Below, in pieces: positions 7,383-15,550 of a stretch of DNA of 26,600 bases (the stretch's first letter is position 1; each line of letters starts with the position of its first letter). Origin of the DNA: CAYNTC01 sp964432925 (lineage in GTDB: Bacteria > Planctomycetota > Phycisphaerae > Sedimentisphaerales > Anaerobacaceae); NCBI GenBank assembly GCA_964432925.1, contig CAYSPM010000015.1, forward strand, positions 1 to 26,600, written 5' to 3'. The notes below the pieces were generated by a model. That model was not told the DNA's origin and made no database searches. It saw only the letters and a list, made by a program, of their open reading frames with translations. The position numbers were made by a program, and so were the translations under genes.

Positions 7383-9641
7383 GTGACAGGTCTTGTCAAT
7401 AACATGGATTACTACTGGCGAATCGACGAGATCCAGCCTGGCTCTATTACTGTTACGGGTGATATCTGGCACTTCAGGACGATACCAACCATACCTATTA
7501 CTGATCCTACTCTTGTCGGCTGGTGGAAGTTTGATGAAGGCCCGGGCAAGGCAATTGACTGGTCCGGCCTGAACCAGCATGGTACCGTCTATGGAGATGC
7601 AGAATCTGTATCCGGATATGATGGTGGTGCAATAGATTTTGACTATATTGATAATTATGTGGAGTTACCTATCGGTTCGACTATAGCTTCGCTGAATAGT
7701 GCGACCTTTGCTATATGGGTGACTTTCCCAGGTACCGGTGAAACGTTCCAGCGAATCTTCAATTTCGGTTACAATGATGCAACTGTCTATATGTTCCTGA
7801 CGCCTAATAATGGTAGCGGGGTACCGTATTTTGCAATTACTACGACCGGTTCTGGTGGCGAGTCAGGGGTCGATGCCCCCAATGCACTTCCAAGTGGATG
7901 GCACCATATAGCTATAACGATCAACGGAGCAACCCATGCCATGGAGCTTTACATTAATGGTGTCGTCGTTGCAGGGGGTTCGACGCAGGCATTGCCTTCA
8001 GATATCGGCAATACCATTTACAATTGGCTTGGTAGATCGGATGATTGGGTCCCGCCTAATCCGTATTTAATTGGTTCTTTAGATGACTTCCGCATCTATA
8101 ATTATGCAAAGACGCAAAATGAGATTTCAAAGGTTATGCGAGGTGGCCCGCTAATTGCCTGGAACCCGAGGCCATCTAATCAAGCAATAACGGATGTAGA
8201 AAAGGCGTTGCCCCTTAGATGGTCGCCTGGAGATGAGGCTGTTAAACACGACGTGTATTTCAGCACTGATTATGCTGCTGTAGATGCCGCCGATGCGTCC
8301 GATACCACAAACATATATCGAGGCCAGCAGGATGCTAACAGCTACATACCAATCGAAGGTGTAGAACCTAACCAGGTTTACTATTGGCGGATCGACGAGA
8401 TCAATGCCAACGCAACTATCAGCAAAGGCAGAATCTGGAGCTTTACAGTTACAGACTATCTAACCGTTGACGACTTTGAGGACTACAATGATTTTTCACC
8501 CGACAGGATATTTGATACGTGGTCAGATGGGTGGAACGTTACTACGAACGGCTCGATAGTAGGCTATGGCTCAGCACCCTTTGCAGAGCGAACTATTGTT
8601 AACAGCGGGTTCCAATCCATGCCGTTCTTCTACAACAACACTGGTAGCGCTGCATCTTCTGAAGCTGTACGCTCTTTTGATGCTCCGCTGAATGACTGGA
8701 CCAGAGAAGGCGCCCAGACACTGACGTTGTTCTTCAGAGGTTATCCTGCAGAATTCGTGGAGGACCCGGCTGGTACGTATGCGATGGCCGCTGGTGGTGA
8801 GGATATCTGGGATCTGGCCGATGAGTTCCGTTATGCCTATAAGACACTTTCAGGTGACGGCTCTATCACAGCCCGAGTAGTAAGCGTAGAGAATACAAAC
8901 GAATGGGCCAAAGCCGGAGTGATGATTCGCGATACACTGGATGACTACAGTGTGAATGCACTTATGTGTGCCACACCATCGAATCGCAGGTCCTTCCAGA
9001 ACCGTCAGATTATTGCTGAAACTTCTTACCAGGCAAGTAGCAATATCGATGCCATTACTCTGCCCTTGTTGTGGGTAAGGGTTGTACGTCAGGGTAACAA
9101 CTTTACCGGCTATTACTCCGAAAATGGTATCAACTGGATTCAACAACCGGATGATGAGAACACCGGCGATGATGCATCCCCCAATCCGCAGACTATTGTG
9201 ATGTCACAGAATGTATATATTGGTTTGGCGTATACCAGTCACAATGCTAATGCAATGGGTACTGCTGTGTTCTCCGATGTAACAACTACCGGCACGGTCA
9301 CAGGAGACGATTGGCAGGTTGAAGCTATTGGCGCAGATATGCCTGTCAATGAGGCCCAGCCGTTGTATGTGGTTGTGCGAGGTGGCGGCGTCGAAAAGAC
9401 AGTTGAGCATCCGGATAATCCCAATGCGGTTCAGGAGTACACCTGGCAGCAGTGGGATATTCCGCTCAGCGTTCTTAGCGATGCTGGTGTGACTCTTTCT
9501 ACGGTCCAGGATATAACCATTGGTGTTGGAAGTCAGAATGGTGGACAAGGTGGAACAGGCAGGCTCTACTTTGATGACATCAGGTTGTACCTGCCAACGC
9601 CTCCGGAGCCTAACGAACCGAACGCTACAACCGAAGAATAG
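7383..9641 (+). CDS. C-terminal part of amber-interrupted protein (FN3, LamG, DUF1349-like)
   Basis: This is the in-frame continuation of the gene begun at 6129. The GTG at 7383 is only the first start-like codon after the amber stop; it has no Shine-Dalgarno sequence and no signal peptide, so independent translation is doubtful. In order it encodes an FN3-like repeat (YYWRIDEIQ), a complete LamG/concanavalin domain at nt ~7510-8150 (LVGWWKFDEGPG, SGWHHIAITING, LDDFRIYN), another FN3-like repeat (DVYFSTDY, VYYWRIDE), and the shared C-terminal module from nt ~8457 (RIFDTWSDGW, FRYAYKTLS, WAKAGVMIRD, QQWDIPLSV, YFDDIRLY). It ends in a Pro/Glu/Asn-rich tail. Its stop is TAG, with an in-frame TAA four codons later. 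The role is extracellular glycan binding if the full product is made. It is exported only if joined to the N-terminal part. Confidence 0.8.
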   Translation: MTGLVNNMDYYWRIDEIQPGSITVTGDIWHFRTIPTIPITDPTLVGWWKFDEGPGKAIDWSGLNQHGTVYGDAESVSGYDGGAIDFDYIDNYVELPIGSTIASLNSATFAIWVTFPGTGETFQRIFNFGYNDATVYMFLTPNNGSGVPYFAITTTGSGGESGVDAPNALPSGWHHIAITINGATHAMELYINGVVVAGGSTQALPSDIGNTIYNWLGRSDDWVPPNPYLIGSLDDFRIYNYAKTQNEISKVMRGGPLIAWNPRPSNQAITDVEKALPLRWSPGDEAVKHDVYFSTDYAAVDAADASDTTNIYRGQQDANSYIPIEGVEPNQVYYWRIDEINANATISKGRIWSFTVTDYLTVDDFEDYNDFSPDRIFDTWSDGWNVTTNGSIVGYGSAPFAERTIVNSGFQSMPFFYNNTGSAASSEAVRSFDAPLNDWTREGAQTLTLFFRGYPAEFVEDPAGTYAMAAGGEDIWDLADEFRYAYKTLSGDGSITARVVSVENTNEWAKAGVMIRDTLDDYSVNALMCATPSNRRSFQNRQIIAETSYQASSNIDAITLPLLWVRVVRQGNNFTGYYSENGINWIQQPDDENTGDDASPNPQTIVMSQNVYIGLAYTSHNANAMGTAVFSDVTTTGTVTGDDWQVEAIGADMPVNEAQPLYVVVRGGGVEKTVEHPDNPNAVQEYTWQQWDIPLSVLSDAGVTLSTVQDITIGVGSQNGGQGGTGRLYFDDIRLYLPTPPEPNEPNATTEE

Positions 9642-9727
9642 GCTGGTGAGTAACTGCGTGGTCGATTGTAGCCAAAATCGCAAGCCTTTTTAAGGCTGAC
9701 ACGTATAGTTTAAGTCACTGTACCAAT

Positions 9728-9768
9728 TGGGGCTCACGCTAATCGAAAGCAGGGGCCCCAGTTGTTTT
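9728..9768 (+). terminator. Intrinsic terminator after the third paralog
   Basis: TGGGGC (9728-9733) pairs with GCCCCA (9755-9760) across a 21-base loop, followed by GTTGTTTT. The loop resembles that of the terminator at 5026-5069 (GGGGCTCACGC start, GGGCCCC end). Confidence 0.65.
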
Positions 9769-9854
9769 CGTACCATTTGTGCTTACTCTTCACTTCGGCC
9801 AGATTGCCTAATCTGCTGACCGCAATAAAAGTTCAAAAGCTGCAACTGTCGCCA

Positions 9855-9890
9855 TAAAAAAAGGCTGCGAATTAAAATTCACAGCCCTTT
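9855..9890 (-). terminator. Intrinsic terminator of the thioester/PEP-CTERM gene
   Basis: On the - strand GGCTGtGAATT, a short loop, then the complementary AATTCgCAGCC are followed by seven Ts (the A run 9856-9862 on +). A short T run on the + side (9888-9891) means it may work in both directions between the convergent genes. Confidence 0.8.
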
Positions 9891-9920
9891 TGATCTCGAC
9901 TCTGATCCTAAGCGAACAAT

Positions 9921-10631
9921 CTATATTCTGCGCCGTACACGAAGCCAGCTAACCATAACCATGCCAAAACTGCAAAGCATAACAGCACCTGGACAGGGCA
10001 CTTGCGCAAGCATATCTTGGTAATCAGGATGACTCAGAGCAACCAGGTTAGCCATTGGGCCAGTCCCATCAAGGCTGCTCAACAACGTATTGGTCCCACC
10101 GTTATAATGGTTGCTCTTAACGCTGCCGATCGATATGTCATATACTCCCGATGTTTCAAAAACCAATTCCCATACAGCAAGCTGAAACTCCGCAGCTTGT
10201 TGATTTGTCATAGACACATCATAATGCCTGCCCCACAGCTCTCTCAGTAGATCCGCCTTGGTTATAGTAATAGTAGAGCCTATAAAAGTGGGGTCAGGTG
10301 CTTCAGTAAGCGACACAACATCAAACGTCGCGTAGTTTGCCGCAGGGTTCTGTGTTAGATCGATACAGAAACCCATGAGTGGGTCAGGTACATATACTCC
10401 TGCACCAGTTGCCGTGCTTATATCATGCTTGTAATAACCAGCGATGACATTGTTATCGTAGGATACTTCATAAGGTGGGTAACTGCCGTCTGAATCAGCA
10501 TAGAAAGAAACAGTCTTGTAAGGTGCAGCACTATGGCCCAAATACTTCATTGTCACTGTACCCGTAGGCGATGAAAAAGCCGGCGACCAAAATAGACAAC
10601 AAATCCCAAACACCAAAAACAATCTCTTCAT
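9921..10631 (-). CDS. Thioester-domain-like PEP-CTERM surface protein
   Basis: A 236-residue exported protein. The ATG at 10631 is preceded by GAGGAG (10639-10644) and begins a good signal peptide (MKRLFLVFGICC, cleavage near AFSS). An in-frame upstream start at 10715 would bury this peptide and is not preferred. The central part carries FCID at Cys89 and FQLAVW at Gln150. These match the two motifs of bacterial thioester domains ([YF]C-hydrophobic-D and hydrophobic-Q-hydrophobic-A-hydrophobic-W), whose Cys and Gln side chains form an internal thioester that can bond covalently to host or surface amines. The C-terminus is a PEP-CTERM-like tail: VPCPGA at 211-216, a membrane segment at ~217-230, then RVRRRI. 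This predicts exosortase-dependent sorting to the envelope. The usual third residue of the VPxPGA box is Cys here. The role is probably adhesion. The thioester call rests on two short motifs plus size and location. Confidence 0.75.
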   Translation of the reverse strand: MKRLFLVFGICCLFWSPAFSSPTGTVTMKYLGHSAAPYKTVSFYADSDGSYPPYEVSYDNNVIAGYYKHDISTATGAGVYVPDPLMGFCIDLTQNPAANYATFDVVSLTEAPDPTFIGSTITITKADLLRELWGRHYDVSMTNQQAAEFQLAVWELVFETSGVYDISIGSVKSNHYNGGTNTLLSSLDGTGPMANLVALSHPDYQDMLAQVPCPGAVMLCSFGMVMVSWLRVRRRI

Positions 10632-10972
10632 ACCACTTCTCCTCAAAAAATGTGCTATAAATGTTTTTGGGAGGAAAAGATTCGTCACTACCCCCATCTG
10701 GATAGAACCCCCCAATCCAGTTTACGATAATAAGTTTATCGTTTTCATTGACAAAAGTCAAGCAAATCCGGTGATAGGTTCTCCTTTATCACCGAAGAAC
10801 TGTTGACTTTCATTACCTTAAGCCCAAAAATCAAGTAATTATGAGAACAAGGTAAAGAAAAAAATAACACACAGGCCAAGAATTTTACCCGATCCACAGC
10901 GCTTTGAAAGATCACCTCACCTCCATAAGCATATCATTCGCTATGGAATTGCAGTGGTATAGATGAGCGCAT

Positions 10973-11031
10973 AAAAAAAGGAGACACAGGCTATTTGAAT
11001 TGGACTAAATTGATTGTAGGCCCGTCTCCTT
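10973..11031 (-). terminator. Intrinsic terminator of the candidate small RNA
   Basis: AAGGAGAC (11031-11024) pairs perfectly with GTCTCCTT (10985-10978) on the - strand. Inner GGGC/GCC pairing can extend the stem across a long loop. Seven Ts follow (10979-10973). Confidence 0.65.
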
Positions 11032-11104
11032 GTTGCGTTGTGCCCCGATGCACATTACCGCGGTTTGCGCTTGAGACCAACTGATCTCCGTCTGCACTCG
11101 CAAC
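10973..11104 (-). ncRNA. Candidate structured small RNA (~132 nt) with own promoter and terminator
   Basis: Read on the - strand, the RNA would start with G at 11104, seven bases after a good -10 box. Stem P1 pairs GTTGCG (11104-11099) with CGCAAC (11037-11032), and GTGC (11097-11094) with GCAC (11043-11040). It encloses two hairpins: P2 with six pairs and an AGUU loop (11088-11073), and P3 with GCGCA/UGUGC (11070-11050) whose 11-base loop contains the palindrome ACCGCGGT. P1-P3 form a three-way junction. A terminator hairpin follows. No coding frame or known family (SRP, 6S, tmRNA, RNase P, c-di-GMP or other riboswitch core) was recognised. It lies 340 bases upstream of the thioester gene on the same strand, so a leader or riboswitch role cannot be excluded, but termination makes a stand-alone RNA more likely. 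Structure is hand-folded. Confidence 0.55.
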
Positions 11105-11110
11105 TATAAC

Positions 11111-11139
11111 ATTTTAATAAAAACCACTCCACAAGTCAA
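11111..11139 (-). promoter_or_regulatory. Sigma-70 type promoter of the candidate small RNA
   Basis: On the - strand TTGACT (11139-11134) is followed by exactly 17 bases and TAAAAT (11116-11111). Six bases later comes G11104, the first base of stem P1. This is the best promoter-like sequence seen in the window and no ORF starts after it. Confidence 0.6.
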
Positions 11140-11431
11140 GAAAATTATACCCGTTTACAAATGCCTTTTAGGTACAAAATTCGCCACAATTTTCACCTCA
11201 CTCGCTACCTTGCGCTCTGTCGAAGTAATAAAATGGACGGTCCAGACTTAATTAAACGATATTAACAACACCCACCCTATCATCAGTTCTTTTTCAAAGA
11301 ATGTAGGCGACAAACAATGACAAAACGACCGATTTATAGCCACAATGTACACTGTCTGGCTGTAAAACTTCTAACCTGCATAATATGCCATAGACAACGT
11401 GGAAAGCCCGAAATAGACTATAACAACATGC

Positions 11432-12574
11432 CTATTCAACAACAGAAACTTCGCTAAGTGCCTTTCTCGTCAGGCCGGTCAGGCGAACATCGTCTCCAAT
11501 TCGCTTAATATCAACATGCTCCAATCCAACAACAGCAGCCAGTTCAGCTAATGACTGCGATATCTCAGCACTGCCACCTGAGCCAAATATTTTAGGCGCA
11601 ATGTAAACACACACTTCATCAGCAAGCTGTTCCACCAAAAACGAAGCCAGAACGCTCGGACCACCCTCAACAAGCAACTGCTGAACATCACGCCTGCTGA
11701 TCTCGTCGAGCAGAAAATGCAAATTCGACCGCCCTTCTACATCCGGATAGACGAGCACCTCTACGCCTTTCTTTTTTATTCTTTCCGCGACCTTCGGATT
11801 AGCCCGGATTGCGCTCTCGCTCGTGCAGACAATCACTCGGCCTTTTTTTGTTGTCCTCATGAGCTTGCACTTTATAGGGATTCTAAGAGAATTGTCCAAT
11901 ACAATTCGAATCGGTTTTTTACCCTTGCTCGGTCTCGGCATAAGCAGCGGATTATCCGCGATTACAGTATTTATACCCACGAGTATTGCCTGCGCTCGCC
12001 GCCGCAGCTTATGCGCATCCTTCCTGCTTTGCTCGTTCGATATCCACTGATCCTGATCAGTCTTTTCGGCGTATGCAAGCTTACCATCAAGACTCTGCGC
12101 CCATTTCAATACCACCCAGCACTTACCTGTTGTGGCAAATTTGATAAACGGTGCGTTCAGAAACTTTGCTTCACGTTCACAGACGCCAGTTTGCACTTCA
12201 ATTCCAGCCTCGCGCAGAAGGTCGATGCCTTTGCCACTTGCATACGCTGATGGGTCGATTGTCGCGACGACAGCTTTCCGCAGGCCGGCGTCAATGATCG
12301 CCTCAGTGCAAGGCCCTGTCTTAGCCTCGTGACAGCACGGCTCAAGCGTGACATACATCGTTCCATCACGTGGACTTACCTTGAGCTTTTTACAGTCCTC
12401 TAAAGCCATTATCTCCGCGTGTGGCCCGCCAAACTCCTTGTGCCAACCCTGGCCAATAACTCGCTCTCTCTTTACGATAACACAGCCAACGATAGGATTT
12501 GGCTCCACACCGCCAACGCCCCGCTTGGCCAGTTTCAGGGCCATCTGCATGTACCTCTCATCCTCAGCGCTCAA
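11432..12574 (-). CDS. ribD: Bifunctional riboflavin biosynthesis deaminase/reductase RibD
   Basis: A 380-residue cytosolic enzyme. The N-terminal deaminase domain removes the amine from the pyrimidine formed by GTP cyclohydrolase II. The C-terminal domain reduces the ribosyl side chain using NADPH. Deaminase zinc ligands are visible: His52-Ala-Glu54, Cys80 and Cys89, in TLEPCCHEAKTGPC (TLEPCSH is the common form). The reductase domain (~150-370) shows KWAQSLDGKLA, ILVGINTVIADNPLL and LLVEGGPSVLASF. The start is TTG, chosen because AGGAGG (12586-12581) lies six bases upstream and the protein begins at the usual point. It follows ligA by about 100 bases on the same strand and may be cotranscribed. 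The rest of the rib pathway is not in the window. The stop is TAG, which matters for the amber codon at 7119. Confidence 0.95.
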   Translation of the reverse strand: MSAEDERYMQMALKLAKRGVGGVEPNPIVGCVIVKRERVIGQGWHKEFGGPHAEIMALEDCKKLKVSPRDGTMYVTLEPCCHEAKTGPCTEAIIDAGLRKAVVATIDPSAYASGKGIDLLREAGIEVQTGVCEREAKFLNAPFIKFATTGKCWVVLKWAQSLDGKLAYAEKTDQDQWISNEQSRKDAHKLRRRAQAILVGINTVIADNPLLMPRPSKGKKPIRIVLDNSLRIPIKCKLMRTTKKGRVIVCTSESAIRANPKVAERIKKKGVEVLVYPDVEGRSNLHFLLDEISRRDVQQLLVEGGPSVLASFLVEQLADEVCVYIAPKIFGSGGSAEISQSLAELAAVVGLEHVDIKRIGDDVRLTGLTRKALSEVSVVE

Positions 12575-12580
12575 TCTACA

Positions 12581-12586
12581 CCTCCT
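12581..12586 (-). promoter_or_regulatory. Ribosome binding site deciding a TTG start
   Basis: AGGAGG on the - strand lies six bases before the TTG at 12574. No ATG or GTG lies at suitable spacing, so the TTG is the likely ribD start. Confidence 0.7.
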
Positions 12587-12676
12587 TTGTCAAAAGCACC
12601 ATCAACACTACCTTGAACGTTTTTATGGGCCGACCTGGCAACACTCCTCTCCCAAGACAGATCAAGCAAGGTCGCA

Positions 12677-14683
12677 TTATCGGCCTTCCAATAGCTCTAA
12701 AAATTGCTTCTCATTTATTACCTTAACACCCAGCTTTATAGCCTTATCGAGCTTACTACCCGGCTGTTCACCTGCCAGCACGAAATCGGTCTTCTTACTT
12801 ACGCTACTCGATGGCTTTCCGCCAGCCTGTTTGATTGCCTGCTCGACTTGCTGGCGCGTGAGGTTTTCAAGGGTACCCGTCACAACAACCGTCTTGCCTG
12901 CCAATTTTTCGGAACGTCGTGCTTTCTCAGGCGACCTCGGCTTCACACCTGCCGCCAAGAGCTTTTTGACTACCGCCCTGTTCTTTGGATCTCGAAAATA
13001 TTCGAAAACGCTCTTCGCCATAATCGGCCCGATTTGGTCGATCGATTCCAGATTCGATAAATCTGCGTTCATAAGTTCTTCCAGCGACCCAAAATGCACC
13101 GTTAAAATCTGCGCTGATTGCCCTCCAATGTGCCGGATACCCAAACCAGCTATCAGTCGCCATAAAAGCCTGGTCCTGCTCTCTTCAATCGCCTTGATAA
13201 CATTGTTAGCACTTTTCTGGGCCATCCGCTCCAAACCAGCAAGTTGAGACCTCTCAAGTTCATATATATCTGCAAAGTCATTAACAAGTCCATTGTCAAC
13301 CAGTTGATCAATCAAAGAAGTCCCGAGATGTTCGATATCCATCTGCCCGCGTCCGGCAAAATATTTCAGACGCTCCTTTAACTGTCCCAGGCAATCCGGA
13401 TTTGTACATCGAACATAAACGCCTTCTTTATCTCTGGCTACCGCAGAGCCGCAGTTTGGACACTTCTTGGGAATCCTAAAAGCTACAGCACCGGCAGGTC
13501 TCAGCTCTCGTTTAACCTCTATTACCTGCGGTATAATCTCGCCGGCCTTTTCGATCACGACCGTGTCACCGACACGAACATCGAGCCGGTTCATTTCATC
13601 AAAATTATGCAGACTCGCCCGCTTCACCGTCGTCCCGGAAAGCTGAACAGCTCCCAGATTCGCAACGGGCGTAAGTATCCCACTCTTGCCAACCTGCACA
13701 TCAATCGACTCTACGATCGTTTCTGCTTGTTCTGCAGCAAATTTATAAGATATACACCATCGTGGTGCTCTGCCCGTCGCACCAAGTATGTCGCGCTGCT
13801 CAAGGCGATTAACCTTTATCACCATTCCGTCAATCAGGTAACCCAAACTAAGCCTCTTATCGCTCCAGCTTAGACAAATCTTAATCACCTCGTCAACATC
13901 CTTGGCTCTCCGGATATGGGGATTAACCGGTAATCCAAACTCCTTGAACCTCTTTAGTGTCTCGTAATGATCTTTGCCTAAAGGCTCAGATAACTCCCCC
14001 GTAGCGTATGCAAAGAATGAGAGATTCCGTGTTGCAGTTATCCTCGCATCGAGCAGCTTCAAAGAACCCGCTGCGGCGTTTCTTGGATTGGCAAAAACCG
14101 GCTCACCGGCTTCTGCGCGAAGCCTGTTTAGCGCGAGAAAGGAGCTTGTCGGCATATAGACTTCCCCACGAACCTCAAGTACAGCAGGAATTTTGCTATC
14201 ACCTAATAATACAAGCGGAATAGCCTTGATCGTGCGCACGTTGGCAGTAACATCATCTCCCACCTCACCATCGCCCCGAGTAGCAGCCGTGACAAGCTTA
14301 CCTTCCTCATAACGAAGGCTTATCGCAAGCCCATCAATCTTAAGCTCCACAACATAATCATAGTCTTCACTGCCCAGTTGCTTACGAACGCGCTCATCAA
14401 ACGCCCGCAATTCATCCGCGCTATACGTGTTATCCATACTCAACATCGCCACCGCGTGCCGCACAGTAGTAAAACCTTTGAGCGGCTGCCCGGAGACGCG
14501 CTGTGTCGGTGAGTCCGGAGTCAACAATTCAGGATGTGCCTGCTCTAACGCCTCGAGCTGGGCAAAGAGCTTATCATACTGTCGATCGCTGATCTCTGGC
14601 TGATTAACCACGTAGTATAGGTAATCGTGCCTTCGAATCTCACGTCGTAATTGCTCGATTTGTTTCTTAGCTTCTTTAGCCAT
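12677..14683 (-). CDS. ligA: NAD-dependent DNA ligase LigA
   Basis: Seals nicks in DNA during replication and repair using NAD+. From the ATG at 14683 the protein has 668 residues, normal for the family. The adenylated lysine in LKIDG is then residue 115, as in E. coli LigA, which favours this start over the in-frame ATG at 14728 (neither has a strong RBS). Domains in order: Ia helix (HDYLYYV, DSPTQRV); adenylation domain with KIDG, TRGDGEVGDDVT and YKFAAEQAET; OB fold (VQVGKSGILTPVANL); zinc finger CPNC...CTNPDC; helix-hairpin-helix region (IRHIGGQSAQIL); and a BRCT domain at the C-terminus (LAGKTVVVTGTLENLTR, GSKLDKA). All key parts are present. ribD follows on the same strand. Confidence 0.97.
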   Translation of the reverse strand: MAKEAKKQIEQLRREIRRHDYLYYVVNQPEISDRQYDKLFAQLEALEQAHPELLTPDSPTQRVSGQPLKGFTTVRHAVAMLSMDNTYSADELRAFDERVRKQLGSEDYDYVVELKIDGLAISLRYEEGKLVTAATRGDGEVGDDVTANVRTIKAIPLVLLGDSKIPAVLEVRGEVYMPTSSFLALNRLRAEAGEPVFANPRNAAAGSLKLLDARITATRNLSFFAYATGELSEPLGKDHYETLKRFKEFGLPVNPHIRRAKDVDEVIKICLSWSDKRLSLGYLIDGMVIKVNRLEQRDILGATGRAPRWCISYKFAAEQAETIVESIDVQVGKSGILTPVANLGAVQLSGTTVKRASLHNFDEMNRLDVRVGDTVVIEKAGEIIPQVIEVKRELRPAGAVAFRIPKKCPNCGSAVARDKEGVYVRCTNPDCLGQLKERLKYFAGRGQMDIEHLGTSLIDQLVDNGLVNDFADIYELERSQLAGLERMAQKSANNVIKAIEESRTRLLWRLIAGLGIRHIGGQSAQILTVHFGSLEELMNADLSNLESIDQIGPIMAKSVFEYFRDPKNRAVVKKLLAAGVKPRSPEKARRSEKLAGKTVVVTGTLENLTRQQVEQAIKQAGGKPSSSVSKKTDFVLAGEQPGSKLDKAIKLGVKVINEKQFLELLEGR

Positions 14684-14728
14684 ACCAGCACAATTTATAT
14701 CTGTTTCCACAGGTTTTGCAAGCCCCAT

Positions 14729-15127
14729 AAACGATTAGCCCCAGCACGAACGGCTGCTCCTGTTAGTACAGCACTTACTCTCTCAAACTTGAGGCTGCAG
14801 CGACAGAGCCCTCAACGCACTGGGTAATCATAATTACACTATTTAACATTACTTATGTCAGTATGATGTATCGGCTTAATGTCCCCCAGTGTAGTACGAC
14901 TCCACTCGCACCCAAGCCAGATCAAATCGTGCTACCTCCTTTGCGAAGTATATTATGATACAAAAACCCCGCCTTATACCAATCATAATGAATTTTTGCG
15001 CTCGTCATGGGAGTTGTGACATATGCTACGGATAAGTTTCTAACCAAGACAAACAGCCTGCCAAGACTCAAAAGCAGCAACCCGCAAATCCTTAAAGCGC
15101 CATTAATTTTTAGAAATGGTTTTGTTG
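14729..15127. other. Intergenic region upstream of ligA, no convincing gene
   Basis: About 400 bases. On the - strand AGGAGG (14940-14935) precedes a TTG-started frame of 28 codons (14925-14839), but nothing about the peptide supports it. No RNA gene was recognised. The ligA promoter must lie here or further upstream, but no clear box pair stands out. Confidence 0.4.
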
Positions 15128-15155
15128 TGTCATGTCGAGCGTAGTCGAGACATCT
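15128..15155. repeat. Left inverted repeat of GIY-YIG element
   Basis: Begins TGTCATGTCGAGCG and ends GTCGAGACATCT. It is itself partly palindromic (TGTC...GACA, GTCGAG...). It mirrors the right-hand copy at 15501-15550, which reads AGATTTCTCCGCTTCG and ends CAGTCGAAATGACA. The pair brackets the nuclease pseudogene in opposite orientation. Confidence 0.55.
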
Positions 15156-15176
15156 GCTTTGTGAGTGATTCTAATC

Positions 15177-15466
15177 CTATAAGCCGTCACCAAGGTCACG
15201 CCAATCAGGATTGCTCTGAGCAACCAATTGCAATTTCTTATCTCGCCTCCAGCGTTTAATCTGCTTTTCTCTCGCGATCGCACTAAAAACATCGCCGAAC
15301 GACTCAACATAAACCAGCATGTCGATCTTATAGCAATGGGTAAAGCCTTCGATCAATCGTTCCTGTGCTGCCAGACTCTTCTGCGGATATTGCTGTTGAA
15401 CCCTACATATAGAGTATGTGATTTGTTGGTCATTATGTAAACGTAATAGGTCTTCCTCTCAGACAC
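15177..15466 (-). pseudogene. Frameshifted GIY-YIG endonuclease (UPF0213/YhbQ-like)
   Basis: Reading the - strand from GTG 15466 gives SERKTYYVYIMTNKS, then LYVGFNSNIRRRVWQHRN, the front of a small GIY-YIG domain. The frame then hits TGA. A shift resumes with LIEGFTHCYKIDMLVYVES and FGDVF. A second shift, in a T run before TAG, resumes with SAIAREKQIKRWRRDKK and NPDWRDL, ending at TAG 15179-15177. Together the pieces cover a complete single-domain GIY-YIG protein of about 95 residues (family pattern YYVYI, LYIGVT-like, GFT, Y-E, AIAREKQIK-W, NP-W-DL). Two frameshifts make it non-functional. Intact relatives are DNA nick/cleavage enzymes of uncertain role, often beside repeats. Confidence 0.8.
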
Positions 15467-15500
15467 GCCGTTATTATAGGCGAGATTAACCTGCGAAACC

Positions 15501-15550
15501 AGATTTCTCCGCTTCGCCCCGCCTCTGGCGAGCCTTCAGTCGAAATGACA
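15501..15550. repeat. Right inverted repeat of GIY-YIG element
   Basis: AGATTTCTCCGCTTCG (from 15501) and CAGTCGAAATGACA (to 15550) are the inverted counterpart of the 28-bp left repeat. A GC-rich insert, CCCCGCCTCTGGCGAGCC, sits between. The outer 14 bases match the left copy at most positions (TGTCATKTCGASYG). Confidence 0.55.

Noticed and set aside
7119..9641. Amber reassigned to an amino acid in this organism
   Set aside because: ribD, a core gene, ends with TAG at its normal length, and no suppressor gene is in the window.
10531..10761. 76-codon - strand frame overlapping the start of the thioester gene
   Set aside because: Antiphase shadow of the real gene start; no RBS or signal peptide.
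11039..11104. c-di-GMP (GEMM-I) riboswitch core, because the RNA contains GCGCAAACC and ACGCAA and lies upstream of an adhesin gene
   Set aside because: The paired consensus around CACGCACAGGGCAAACC and GGGACGCAAAGCC, and the tetraloop/receptor helices, are absent; the helices fold differently.
14839..14925. 28-codon TTG-started ORF on - strand with AGGAGG nine bases upstream
   Set aside because: Peptide shows no signal, family or coding character and spacing is long; likely chance.
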